Source: Oligoflexia bacterium
GTDB taxonomy: Bacteria; Bdellovibrionota; Bacteriovoracia; Bacteriovoracales; Bacteriovoracaceae
DNA: 64,000 nt
Reading direction: 5' to 3'
Assembly (NCBI GenBank): GCA_015231955.1
Contig: JADGAN010000016.1
Location: 1-64,000, forward strand
Below are positions 33,446-40,684 of this stretch, piece after piece (positions within the stretch are counted from its first letter, which is position 1; the number at the start of each line of letters is the position of its first letter). Below the pieces are notes generated by a model. That model did not search any database and had not been told where the DNA came from. It saw only the letters and a program-made list of their open reading frames with translations. A program made the position numbers and the translations under genes.

Positions 33446-33517
33446 AACGGACATAACCTCCAAATTGGGATAGGCCTCTATACAAATAATTTAAATTACT
33501 TCAAGCGATAAGCAAAG

Positions 33518-33551
33518 CACTGGCGCATCGTACTTAGGTCTCTACCCCATA
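33518..33551. repeat. Dispersed 34-bp repeat, second copy
   Basis: cactggcgcatcgtacttag and the following 14 bases match 29810-29843 at 30 of 34 positions, same orientation. It lies upstream of the HEPN/MNT operon, outside any gene. Confidence 0.6.
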
Positions 33552-33689
33552 ATTACTGCGTGGCACGCACAAGCACGAATTGCTTTGTTTCAATATTAGG
33601 TTGTCTCGTGATGATAAGTCGAATTATTAGACTTAGACTAATTTAGTTTTATATTTGGCAATATAAGGGGTTTGGGACTTCATGTAATA

Positions 33690-33715
33690 TTTCAATAAGA
33701 GCATTTCTTTTTCTT
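33690..33715. repeat. 26-bp exact direct repeat, left copy
   Basis: tttcaataagagcatttctt and the next 6 bases (tttctt) occur identically at 44075-44100, 10.4 kb away in the same orientation. This copy directly abuts the PBP1C relic. The pair brackets the accessory region and may be attachment-site-like or a dispersed repeat. Confidence 0.75.
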
Positions 33716-33716
33716 A

Positions 33717-33903
33717 AACACAGTCGATATTTCGTTGCTAGAGTTGGCCAATGCGTACCGGACGCTTGCTAATGGAGGCGTTTTTTCTCCTCTTGTTTTG
33801 CTCGCACAGGAGAGTTTATTGTTGCTTGGATGGTGATCCCATGTGGAATGTTAGCGGGATTATGGGAACCGGGCCTGTTATCAGGAAATTATGGACAGGT
33901 TAA
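33717..33903 (+). pseudogene. Relic of penicillin-binding protein 1C (pbpC)
   Basis: One frame reads VDISLLELANAYRTLANGG followed by VFSPLVLL, the conserved transpeptidase-domain end of PBP1C. After an apparent deletion, another frame reads DGDPMWNVSGIMGTGPV, matching the PBP1C stretch that follows the active-site KTG region. The KTG region itself and everything upstream are missing. No complete pbpC is in the window. Confidence 0.7.
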
Positions 33904-33952
33904 ATGGAACCTGAAAATTCACTCCTTTTTGGTAAAAGTAGTTTACTTTGCT

Positions 33953-34666
33953 TTATTTGCGATCTGGTTTTGCTGTTTTTTTCCACTCGGCATACTTTGA
34001 TTTATAAAACTCATGCAGATTGCCTATTGCCCATTTCATCAGATCTTTTTTGGTTTGAGGTTGACCCTCACAAAGTTTATCGATATTGACTACATTTTTA
34101 TCTTTAATAAAATCTTCGATTCGAATCATGCAGACTAAAGCACTTTGTTTTGTATCAAGGGGACTTTCATCATCTTGAGCGCTAGAAGATAGTGAGTAGT
34201 AGTATTCATCTAATCCTTTTTTTAACGAAAGCTTCTTGTCTTTTGCGGATATCACATAGTAAGTTTCTTCTTGGAAACTATCTTGAATTTTTGCTTGCTT
34301 CAAATGTTCATTTGAATAAACGTCTTTTATAAATGCCAGATCATTTCTAGCGCATGAAATTTCATCGAAATATCGAAAGAGTAAATTATAAGCGTTAAAA
34401 TATCCTTTTTCTGTTAATTTCAAGCTAAGAGGAATAGTTTTGAAGTTAACATTGCTGACAATAACAATTTTATTTGTTGCTATCTGGTTAATAGGCGATG
34501 ATTTTTCCCATTGATAATTTTTAAAAACACTTGAATCGCATGTAAGATGAGCATTTACTATTTCTTGCGAAGTTGGTTTGACTTCAGCGTATGAAAATCC
34601 GCTTGCTAAAGAACAGCAACAACTAATCAATGCAAGCGGTATAAGTGTTAGAAAATTAAAATTCAT
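33953..34666 (-). CDS. Secreted protein of unknown family, paralogue 1 (candidate immunity protein)
   Basis: 237 aa with a signal peptide (MNFNFLTLIPLALISCCCSL). Not a family I recognise. It is a clear paralogue of the 35322-36074 product: both have PT(S/P)QEI near residue 30, IVSNV, KLCEGQPQxKKDLMKWA, and end in HEFYKxKYAxWKxTAKPDRK. The ATG overlaps the stop of the preceding peptidase relic by four bases (ATGA), and AGGAG lies inside that relic, so expression was coupled to it. A periplasmic partner coupled to a peptidoglycan-type hydrolase would fit an immunity or inhibitor role, but that is inference. Confidence 0.75.
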   Translation of the reverse strand: MNFNFLTLIPLALISCCCSLASGFSYAEVKPTSQEIVNAHLTCDSSVFKNYQWEKSSPINQIATNKIVIVSNVNFKTIPLSLKLTEKGYFNAYNLLFRYFDEISCARNDLAFIKDVYSNEHLKQAKIQDSFQEETYYVISAKDKKLSLKKGLDEYYYSLSSSAQDDESPLDTKQSALVCMIRIEDFIKDKNVVNIDKLCEGQPQTKKDLMKWAIGNLHEFYKSKYAEWKKTAKPDRK

Positions 34667-35249
34667 TTGATTCTCCTATGAAAACGAAAGATCTTACCAA
34701 ATGACTTGGCCGGTGATTCCTTGATAGGAGGCAGATGCTCCGGGGTGTCAGGAGCTAATTTACCCCTTGCTATTTCTAAATCATCATCCCATCTAATTTG
34801 TGCACTTATTTCTAGTGGTCTTCCTGTAAAATCTCTTTCCAGTGCTCTTTGTCATCCACAATATCTTGTACGGTAGGAATTGGTTTTTCTTTAGTCCCGT
34901 AGGGCATTCCTTTTTGGGCATATACAGCATGCACAAACCCACTGCAATCGTAAGCATCAGGTCCGCCGCGCTCTTTTGGATCATCACTATATCGAAGCGA
35001 TTTATCATCGACAAATTCTTTTTTGGTAAAATCCACTATGGCCTGCCCTTCTTGTTGGGTGATTGGCCCAGGTTTTCTTTCCAAGTATTTTTCAAAATCG
35101 AAGTCGGTTTTATGAATGATCGCACCGATGTTAATATTGGTGAGATCAAACCCCTCTTGAATTTTTGCAATAAAGTTAACTTCTGCAAGGGCCTCATTGT
35201 GTGATCTTGCACTACCGGAGATTAGAAATTCTTTGGCCGCTTTTTGGAT
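34663..35249 (-). pseudogene. Broken NlpC/P60 peptidase, copy 1
   Basis: The open frame reads from 35249 without an ATG and contains the catalytic cysteine motif DAYDCSGFVHAVY and then MPYGTKEKPIPTVQDIV. It runs into a stop at 34812. A shifted frame then resumes with LEISAQ and ends FGKIFRFHRRIK, aligning with the C-terminus of copy 2. The segment with the catalytic histidine (NHVGIFSG in copy 2) is deleted. The N-terminal part (SARSHNEALAEVNFIAKIQE) is longer than in copy 2. The last codons overlap the next gene by four bases. Confidence 0.75.
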
Positions 35250-35321
35250 CTATTTATACATTGTACTGACAAAGGTGAGACCTAAAAACTGGAAAAAGAT
35301 GGCTTTGAGATTTCGTAAGAT

Positions 35322-36074
35322 CTATTTGCGGTCGGGCTTTGCTGTTCTTTTCCAATCGGCATATTTGGTTTTATAAAATTCATGCAGGTTGTTTAGTGCC
35401 CACTTCATAAGATCTTTTTTCTTTTGTGGCTGGCCTTCGCAAAGCTTATCGAGATTAATAGCATTAATGTCTTTTATAAAATCTTCAACTTGAACCATGT
35501 AAATAAATCCGCTCGTGTTCTTATCTAATTGATTTCCCGCTAAGTAATTAGGAAATTGCGAATACATCACTTCATCTCCATTTCGTTCCATTGAAAATTT
35601 TCCGTTTTGAGTATAACGAATAAAATAAGTATCTGTTCTAAATTCATCTTTTATTTTTTCTTTTGCAAATTCTTCTTTCGTATAAATCTTTTTAATTAAT
35701 TCTTCCTTATCATTGCAAGTTATATCATAAAAACCAGTTGAGAAAATACGGTAAGAAAGTCTATATAATTGATCATGATCACTATGTTTTTGATCTAATT
35801 CGTTACCTTCTTCATCTTTACTACCTGGTGGGTCAAATGAGAGATTGGTTACAAATACATTACTAACAATGATGACTCTGTTTTTAGCAAATTGATTAAT
35901 ATCAGAAGGTTGAACCCAAGTATATTTTTTGAATATATCAGGATCATGCTTTAACTGTGCCTTCATTATTTCTTGAGGGGTTGGTTTTAAAATATCAGCA
36001 AAAGCTGGTTTATTAGTAGTAACGACCAAAAGAATTAATAAAAATACAATGGGAATATATTTTATAATAATCAT
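35322..36074 (-). CDS. Secreted protein of unknown family, paralogue 2 (candidate immunity protein)
   Basis: 250 aa with a signal peptide (residues 1-26, ending NKPAFA). Paralogous to the 33953-34666 product over its full length, with the strongest identity in the last 60 residues (VEDFIKDINAINLDKLCEGQ and onward). It has the same ATGA overlap with an upstream NlpC/P60 reading frame. Both partner genes remain intact while both peptidase genes are broken, which suggests selection on the partner or very recent decay of the enzyme. Function unknown. Confidence 0.75.
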   Translation of the reverse strand: MIIIKYIPIVFLLILLVVTTNKPAFADILKPTPQEIMKAQLKHDPDIFKKYTWVQPSDINQFAKNRVIIVSNVFVTNLSFDPPGSKDEEGNELDQKHSDHDQLYRLSYRIFSTGFYDITCNDKEELIKKIYTKEEFAKEKIKDEFRTDTYFIRYTQNGKFSMERNGDEVMYSQFPNYLAGNQLDKNTSGFIYMVQVEDFIKDINAINLDKLCEGQPQKKKDLMKWALNNLHEFYKTKYADWKRTAKPDRK

Positions 36075-36544
36075 ATATGTTTTCTCCTATAAATATGAAA
36101 GGGATCTCCAAAAAAATGTGTTGGAGAATTCTGAACAGGTGCTTCTCTTTTTTTTGCATCCTTTAACTTTGCTTTTCCCCTGCGAGACTGAGCGCTTATT
36201 TCCATGTAAGCTCCAGTTCTTTTGTCTATCCCTGAAAAAATTCCAACGTGATTGTATTTTGGTGTTTTTTTTCCAGCTTCACCTTGCAAATGTATGATTA
36301 AGTCTCCTGGTTGTGCTTCGTCAAGTGCAATTTCTTTCCAATGCTCTTGATCATTGATAATACTTTGAACATTTGGCGCTGGATTTTCTTTAGTTCCATA
36401 TGGCATTCCCCTATCTGTGTAAACCAAATGAACAAAACTACTACAATCAAATGTATCAGGGAGAATTCTTTCTTTGGGATTGTCACTATATCGATAGGAC
36501 GCATCATCAAGGTATTTTTTTTCTGCATGGGCCTCATTGTGTGA
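36071..36544 (-). pseudogene. Broken NlpC/P60 peptidase, copy 2
   Basis: The frame open from 36544 has no usable start codon: an in-frame TGA lies just upstream, and the preceding part continues in another frame (GSISSFIGGKLSWTKGDGS, to about 36636). It keeps the catalytic cysteine (TFDCSSFVHLVY), the histidine (YNHVGIFSG) and the C-terminus (HFFGDPFHIYRRK). Compared with copy 1, about 50 residues are missing between HNEA and the YSDNPKER region. Only a cysteine-less fragment could start at MVYTDRG. The stop overlaps the downstream secreted gene by four bases. Confidence 0.75.
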
Positions 36545-36613
36545 TCATTGCTATTCACGGAACCATCTCCTTTTGTCCAACTAAGCTTTCCGCCGATAAA
36601 TGATGAAATAGAT

Positions 36614-36686
36614 CCTACTAGGAGGGGCCAGCACACTTTTGTTGACTACAATGGTTAATAAAAGTGTGCTGGCCCCAAAGATGCCC
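36614..36686 (+). terminator. Long hairpin between the peptidase relic and the Arg/Asp-rich gene
   Basis: A perfect 17-bp stem, ggggccagcacactttt at 36624-36640 with its complement at 36660-36676, extends inward by ten more pairs, two of them G-T, to a 6-base loop. The G-T pairs are allowed only in RNA read from the + strand. Half of it (36653-36675) recurs at 29735-29757. It may insulate the converging transcripts or be a small mobile hairpin. Confidence 0.6.
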
Positions 36687-36703
36687 AAAGAGGCTTACTT
36701 GTA

Positions 36704-37495
36704 TTACAGTTCTTGTCCTATCAAACGTAGAGTATCTCCAACACTTGTAATTTGTTGTTTAGTTTGATTGGTAATAGGCTTAATACCCTGCTCGGCAGGA
36801 TTTCCTTTGTCTTGTACAACGTCGGCGACAGTTTTATCCATCTCCCCAGCGATGTTTTCAATATTAACAAAATTATCTTGAAGCTGTTGAAATTTTTGCT
36901 TCTGTTCATTTTGGTCAGTTGACTGGGCAAATTGTTGGGCATCCATTGCAAATAGATTTGCCGCTTCGATAATGGTAGGAAGAGCATTATCATTGGTCTC
37001 TTCAATATTACTATAAGGCCTAAATCCGAAATAAACTCGGCAAGCTAAGTTATAGGGATGATAATAGCAGTAGCAGCGAGGATTGCTCAAGAAGGAGCAG
37101 GAGTTGTTACGGGGATAGTAGCGATCTCTATCGTATCGATCTCTATAATATCGATCCCTATTATATCGATCTCTTCTGAAGTCACGATGATCACGATAAC
37201 GGTCTCTAAAGTTATCCCGATAGAAGTGGCGCCCATCTCGTCGCATATCTCGAAAAAAGTCTCTTATAGAACGATCACGCAAAGTCGTATTCAAGTTTGA
37301 CTCTTCAGAAGAAACGCCCTCGTCTCGACCGACGATTATAAGATCTCTTGCAAGACTATCTTGAAGTTCATCACTTTGTTTAACCAAGCTGTTTGCAAGA
37401 TCTTTAACCTTGTCGGTACTGGGATCTGCCGCATACAACGAGAAAGAGCATACAAAGGTTGCCAATGCAATAAAAGAAAAAAGATACCTAGTCAT
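36704..37495 (-). CDS. Secreted Arg/Asp/Tyr-rich repeat protein
   Basis: 263 aa. AGGAGG precedes the ATG and residues 1-22 are a signal peptide (ending LYAADP). About residues 75-130 consist of short repeats of the type RDRYxRDRYY, extremely rich in Arg, Asp and Tyr. This is followed by a cysteine-containing stretch (NNSCSFLSNPRCYCYYHP) and a helical, Gln-rich C-terminal third. No family is recognised. The repeat could bind polyanions such as DNA, RNA, LPS or peptidoglycan, or form a phase-separating or adhesive surface. The upstream region has a palindromic promoter and an early hairpin. Confidence 0.8.
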   Translation of the reverse strand: MTRYLFSFIALATFVCSFSLYAADPSTDKVKDLANSLVKQSDELQDSLARDLIIVGRDEGVSSEESNLNTTLRDRSIRDFFRDMRRDGRHFYRDNFRDRYRDHRDFRRDRYNRDRYYRDRYDRDRYYPRNNSCSFLSNPRCYCYYHPYNLACRVYFGFRPYSNIEETNDNALPTIIEAANLFAMDAQQFAQSTDQNEQKQKFQQLQDNFVNIENIAGEMDKTVADVVQDKGNPAEQGIKPITNQTKQQITSVGDTLRLIGQEL

Positions 37496-37523
37496 AAAGC
37501 CTCCTAACGTATGAAATGTGAAT

Positions 37524-37550
37524 AAAAAAACACTCCTTTGTTTAAAGGAG
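37524..37550 (-). terminator. Terminator-like hairpin in the leader of the Arg/Asp-rich gene
   Basis: Read on the - strand, CTCCTTTAAACAAAGGAG is followed by TGTTTTTTT, a textbook intrinsic terminator. It lies only about 30 bases before the start codon and just after the proposed promoter. Its CTCC arm can also pair with the AGGAGG ribosome site, so it could attenuate transcription or control translation. Confidence 0.55.
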
Positions 37551-37556
37551 ATGCCA

Positions 37557-37586
37557 ATTACACCAATACTATTGGTGTAAAATCAA
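37557..37586 (-). promoter_or_regulatory. Sigma-70-like promoter with a 23-bp palindromic operator
   Basis: On the - strand TTGATT and TGTAAT are 18 bases apart. The perfect inverted repeat ttacaccaata-n-tattggtgtaa (37558-37580) fills the spacer and overlaps the -10, an arrangement typical of repressor control. The repressor is unknown. Confidence 0.5.
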
Positions 37587-37871
37587 TTAGTGATAAAAAA
37601 AGGAGCTCCATTCTCAACATTTCAGAGGGAAGCAAATAGCAACAAGAAAAAAGAGAAGGGTAGTATAACATCAATAAGCACCGGAGCTCTAGATCTCCCT
37701 TTATAAATGCTTGCGTATAAAAGGAGGGACGGATTATAATAATAGGAATTTCATCCAGTCAAGGGAAAAAATAAAATCCAAAAAAACACGAGGAATTTGG
37801 GAATTTGTGCCAGCTTCGAAGCTGGCACTCACACTCTCACACTCACAGACGAACAAAAAGTCTCTGCCCGC
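37587..37871. other. Non-coding stretch with palindrome copy B
   Basis: No gene is supported. It contains ggagctcc near 37601-37608 and the perfect palindrome copy B at 37807-37828 (core gccagcttcgaagctggc), which precedes the second copy of the 239-bp repeat. Confidence 0.6.
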
Positions 37872-38110
37872 ATGCTCAAGATACAAACAGAACCATTTTT
37901 GATTCATTTATAAACCGGATCGTTCCTGAAATGATTTAGGGGTGAAAATATTTCCCTGAAAAAATGTTCCAAATAAACTATTTTTCTAAAGATTATGTAC
38001 ACATGCAGGTATGCTGTTTTTTAATAATTCAGAGGAGATTAAAAAAATAAAAGACGTCATACTCCGGTCTGCAGAAGGTGGGGTATCGCTGAACGACAAG
38101 AAAATATTGC
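37872..38110. repeat. ~239-bp direct repeat, copy 2
   Basis: Closely similar to 32442-32679. Unlike copy 1, it continues on its right side into a dehydrogenase relic rather than into the MNT gene. Confidence 0.8.
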
Positions 38111-38285
38111 TTATAGCAGCAAGTCCCGAAAAACGGTTGGCACCTTTTTCCCCTGTTTCTTTCAAGGTGAGTTTTTCCATTAATTTGATGTGTGATCGTG
38201 CGGAGTCCTCGGGAAGAATGGGGCCTAGGTGTTTGGTCATGTCGGTCTTAACGTGGCCGGAATGAAATAGAAGCTGTCTTATTGG
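38111..38285 (-). pseudogene. Relic of a short-chain dehydrogenase C-terminus
   Basis: The - strand reads HSGHVKTDMTKHLGPILPED then SARSHIKLMEKLTLKETG, which matches the PGxVxTDM...SPEESVxGxxxxxxxLTxxxSG end of SDR family enzymes. The Rossmann core and catalytic YxxxK are absent and the sequence breaks off at the repeat at 38110. Confidence 0.6.
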
Positions 38286-38311
38286 AGAAGTCCTTCAAGA
38301 ACAACGGTCAT

Positions 38312-39760
38312 CTATTTCAAAGTTCTTATTGTATCCAGCAAAAAATAAAGTTCGTCATTTTTATTTTTTTTGGCGATATCGACTGCGGACTTACCTTCTT
38401 TATTTACTAGGCCGATATGGACATCTTTGCGAAGAAGTAAAACAGCTATCATAAAACAATTTTTTTCTGCGGCAAGCATGAGAGGTGTTTCATCTTTTGA
38501 ATTTTTAGCATTAGGATTTGCCCCTTTATCGAGGAGAACTTTTGCCGTGGTGTAGGCACAAGACTTAGAGGCCAAGTGCAATGGTGTTTCATCTGATGTA
38601 GTTTTTAGTTCCAGTGTGACTGGGAATTTATTAATGACACGCTCAAGGGTGGTTGAATTGTCACTTAAGGAAAGCAAATGCGTCGACGTAATTCCATCAC
38701 AGTAACGATTCTCCATGCATGCCTTTTCTTTTGTTTTAATTTTCAACATTAACGGAGCTATATCTTGGAGTAATAATTCGTTTAATCTATAAATTTTATT
38801 TGGATCACTAAGTGACAACAAATGAACCAAGGCAACTCCACTTTGATTGACAATGCCTATGTCAGAATTGTTTTTTAGATAATCATTGATTTTGTCCCAT
38901 TTTTTATCCATGATATCGCTGAAAATTGGGGGGCCATTAGAGAAGTGGTGTTGCCAGTTTCCACTTGGAGTAGAGTTTAGTCCTAAAAGGAACCCTGTCG
39001 CTATTAGAATATAAATTCCGATGATGCTAATATCTCTTTTCGATCGCCAGAAAGATAGTTCTTCCTTTATCAAAATACGATAGGATCGCCAAAAATGAAA
39101 AAATACAAAAAGGAGAAGAATTGCGATTACTGGCAATGCAGTTTTTTCTAACAAAGAGTAGAGGCAAGTGGCCTGAAAAATTGCGAGGGATGATAGAAAC
39201 TCGATTATACCTTTAATCATTAGTAATAAATTAGATAAAGTTCCTTTGTTGTATGCCTTTCTAGGAAATTCAATCATCATTGAGATTTGCCAAAGCCACA
39301 AAACCAAAGAGAATAAAATACAAATAATTGTTGCAGAAAGAAAATGATTGCTAATAAACAAAATCCAAAACTGTTTTTTTTCATCTGTGATGAAGGAGAC
39401 ATCATTGTTCCACACAATAGTCACCCAAGTGATTGATATGATCACTGGGATGTTGGTATAGATATTTGAAAAAACCAAGATTGGGATTAATTTAGCTTTT
39501 GAAAAGGGAAGAGATTGAAGATATTTGCCAGAGAAAGAGCTTCCAGAAATAGTGTTATTGTGGGCAATCCCTGTTGCAGAAAAAACTGTTGACATGGAAT
39601 ATAAAAATAATAAATATAAAAGCATTAATCCTAATTGAGGACTTGATTCTGGGATGATGGTCATGAAAATCAGAATGATCAACGTTAGAATATTTACAAT
39701 GACAAATGATTTTATTTGCCATTGAAAGGAATATTTTGCAAAACAAACAAAGTTATTCAT
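38312..39760 (-). CDS. ABC transporter permease fused to ankyrin repeats
   Basis: 482 aa. Residues 1-265 form about six membrane helices typical of an ABC-2-type permease (helices near 18-38, 42-62, 95-115, 130-155, 190-225, 240-262). After a linker, about residues 280-480 carry ankyrin-type repeats: ETPLHLASKSCAYTTAKVLLDKGANPNAKNS is the clearest, followed by DETPLMLAAEKNCFMIAVLLL and KSAVDIAKKN. The ankyrin part is probably cytoplasmic. It overlaps the ATPase gene by four bases. I know of no standard ABC exporter with this fusion, and the substrate is unknown. Confidence 0.85.
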   Translation of the reverse strand: MNNFVCFAKYSFQWQIKSFVIVNILTLIILIFMTIIPESSPQLGLMLLYLLFLYSMSTVFSATGIAHNNTISGSSFSGKYLQSLPFSKAKLIPILVFSNIYTNIPVIISITWVTIVWNNDVSFITDEKKQFWILFISNHFLSATIICILFSLVLWLWQISMMIEFPRKAYNKGTLSNLLLMIKGIIEFLSSLAIFQATCLYSLLEKTALPVIAILLLFVFFHFWRSYRILIKEELSFWRSKRDISIIGIYILIATGFLLGLNSTPSGNWQHHFSNGPPIFSDIMDKKWDKINDYLKNNSDIGIVNQSGVALVHLLSLSDPNKIYRLNELLLQDIAPLMLKIKTKEKACMENRYCDGITSTHLLSLSDNSTTLERVINKFPVTLELKTTSDETPLHLASKSCAYTTAKVLLDKGANPNAKNSKDETPLMLAAEKNCFMIAVLLLRKDVHIGLVNKEGKSAVDIAKKNKNDELYFLLDTIRTLK

Positions 39761-40434
39761 TCATTGCCACCCGTAAATAGGACACTAATTTTTGAGGCTT
39801 CACAATTTTCCATTTTGGTGTTGTTAATAAATAGAACGCTGTTTACTCTGTTTTTTAAGTCCTCTACGATATTTGTTGCTAAAATAATTGTGGTCGATTG
39901 TGTAGTGTTGATCTCTTTTAAAATATTAAAAAACAGCATTCTGGCGTCAGGGTCTAACACAGCAGTGATTTCATCGATGATTAATATTTTGGGCATTGAT
40001 GCAATTGCAGCGATGATCTGTGCCCGTCTCTTTTCACCAGTAGATAAACCTCCAATCTTTGATTTTAAGTCAAGTTTAAATAGGTCAATCAGCATGTTTT
40101 GATGCTTCTTGGAATAATTGGAATAGAAATGACTGTGAAAGGATAAGAATGATTCAATGGAAATATTGTCTTTCAGTAATATGTCTTGAGATAGATAAGA
40201 GATTTCAGTAAATACCGATCTATCAGAGGTAAAAGGATCCTGGTTTAAAATGGAGATACTTCCTTTACAAGGCCTTCTAAATCCCATCATTAAATCAAGA
40301 AGAGTTGTCTTGCCAGCACCATTTTTACCAAGAACGCCAATGAAATCACCTTTGGAGACGTCTAGATTTATATCAGTAAGGATATTTGGGGATTTCTGAG
40401 CAATGCTGTAACTCATATCACTTATTTTGATCAT
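39757..40434 (-). CDS. ABC transporter ATP-binding protein
   Basis: 225 aa. Complete nucleotide-binding domain: Walker A GKNGAGKTTLLDLMMG, Q-loop in SYLSQDILL, signature LSTGEKRRAQIIAAI (LSTGE in place of LSGGQ), Walker B ILIIDEITAVLD and the switch region ILATNIVED, with N where the H-loop histidine is usual. Missing the H-loop histidine may slow hydrolysis. Its stop overlaps the start of the permease-ankyrin gene, so the two form one exporter. Confidence 0.92.
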   Translation of the reverse strand: MIKISDMSYSIAQKSPNILTDINLDVSKGDFIGVLGKNGAGKTTLLDLMMGFRRPCKGSISILNQDPFTSDRSVFTEISYLSQDILLKDNISIESFLSFHSHFYSNYSKKHQNMLIDLFKLDLKSKIGGLSTGEKRRAQIIAAIASMPKILIIDEITAVLDPDARMLFFNILKEINTTQSTTIILATNIVEDLKNRVNSVLFINNTKMENCEASKISVLFTGGNE

Positions 40435-40684
40435 AAGAAACCTATGAAAAGCTTTTCTTGTATTAAAATTTTTGCATTAAAAGAACGATAAATTGCTATC
40501 GGATTTTAAATGGAATTACTTTAATATAAATACCTGAGGAGTCTGTTTAACGATTTTTTACTTGGCATACAAAAAGAGATCCTCACTTGCGAAGGGTTGT
40601 TTGCTAACGTAAACTTTTACCGTAAGTCTACTGGCACAGGGCAAACTTTCAAAAGGAATATTTGCAGGAATTTGTGCCAGCTTC
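40435..40684. other. Gap between the ABC genes and the insertion sequence
   Basis: It contains the left half of palindrome copy C (40674-40684). A short - strand frame (NIPFESLPCASRLTVKVYV, stop at 40558) is open up to the insertion point but has no start and no recognised homology. Confidence 0.4.

Noticed and set aside
36298-36636. 112-codon frame beside the peptidase relic
   Set aside because: Most of it is the shifted frame of NlpC/P60 copy 2; only its first ~35 codons may be a genuine, frame-displaced part of that relic.
40558-40684. Short - strand frame ending NIPFESLPCASRLTVKVYV and onward, possibly a gene cut by the insertion sequence
   Set aside because: On the far side of the insertion sequence the rejoined frame meets a stop at once, and no homology is evident.
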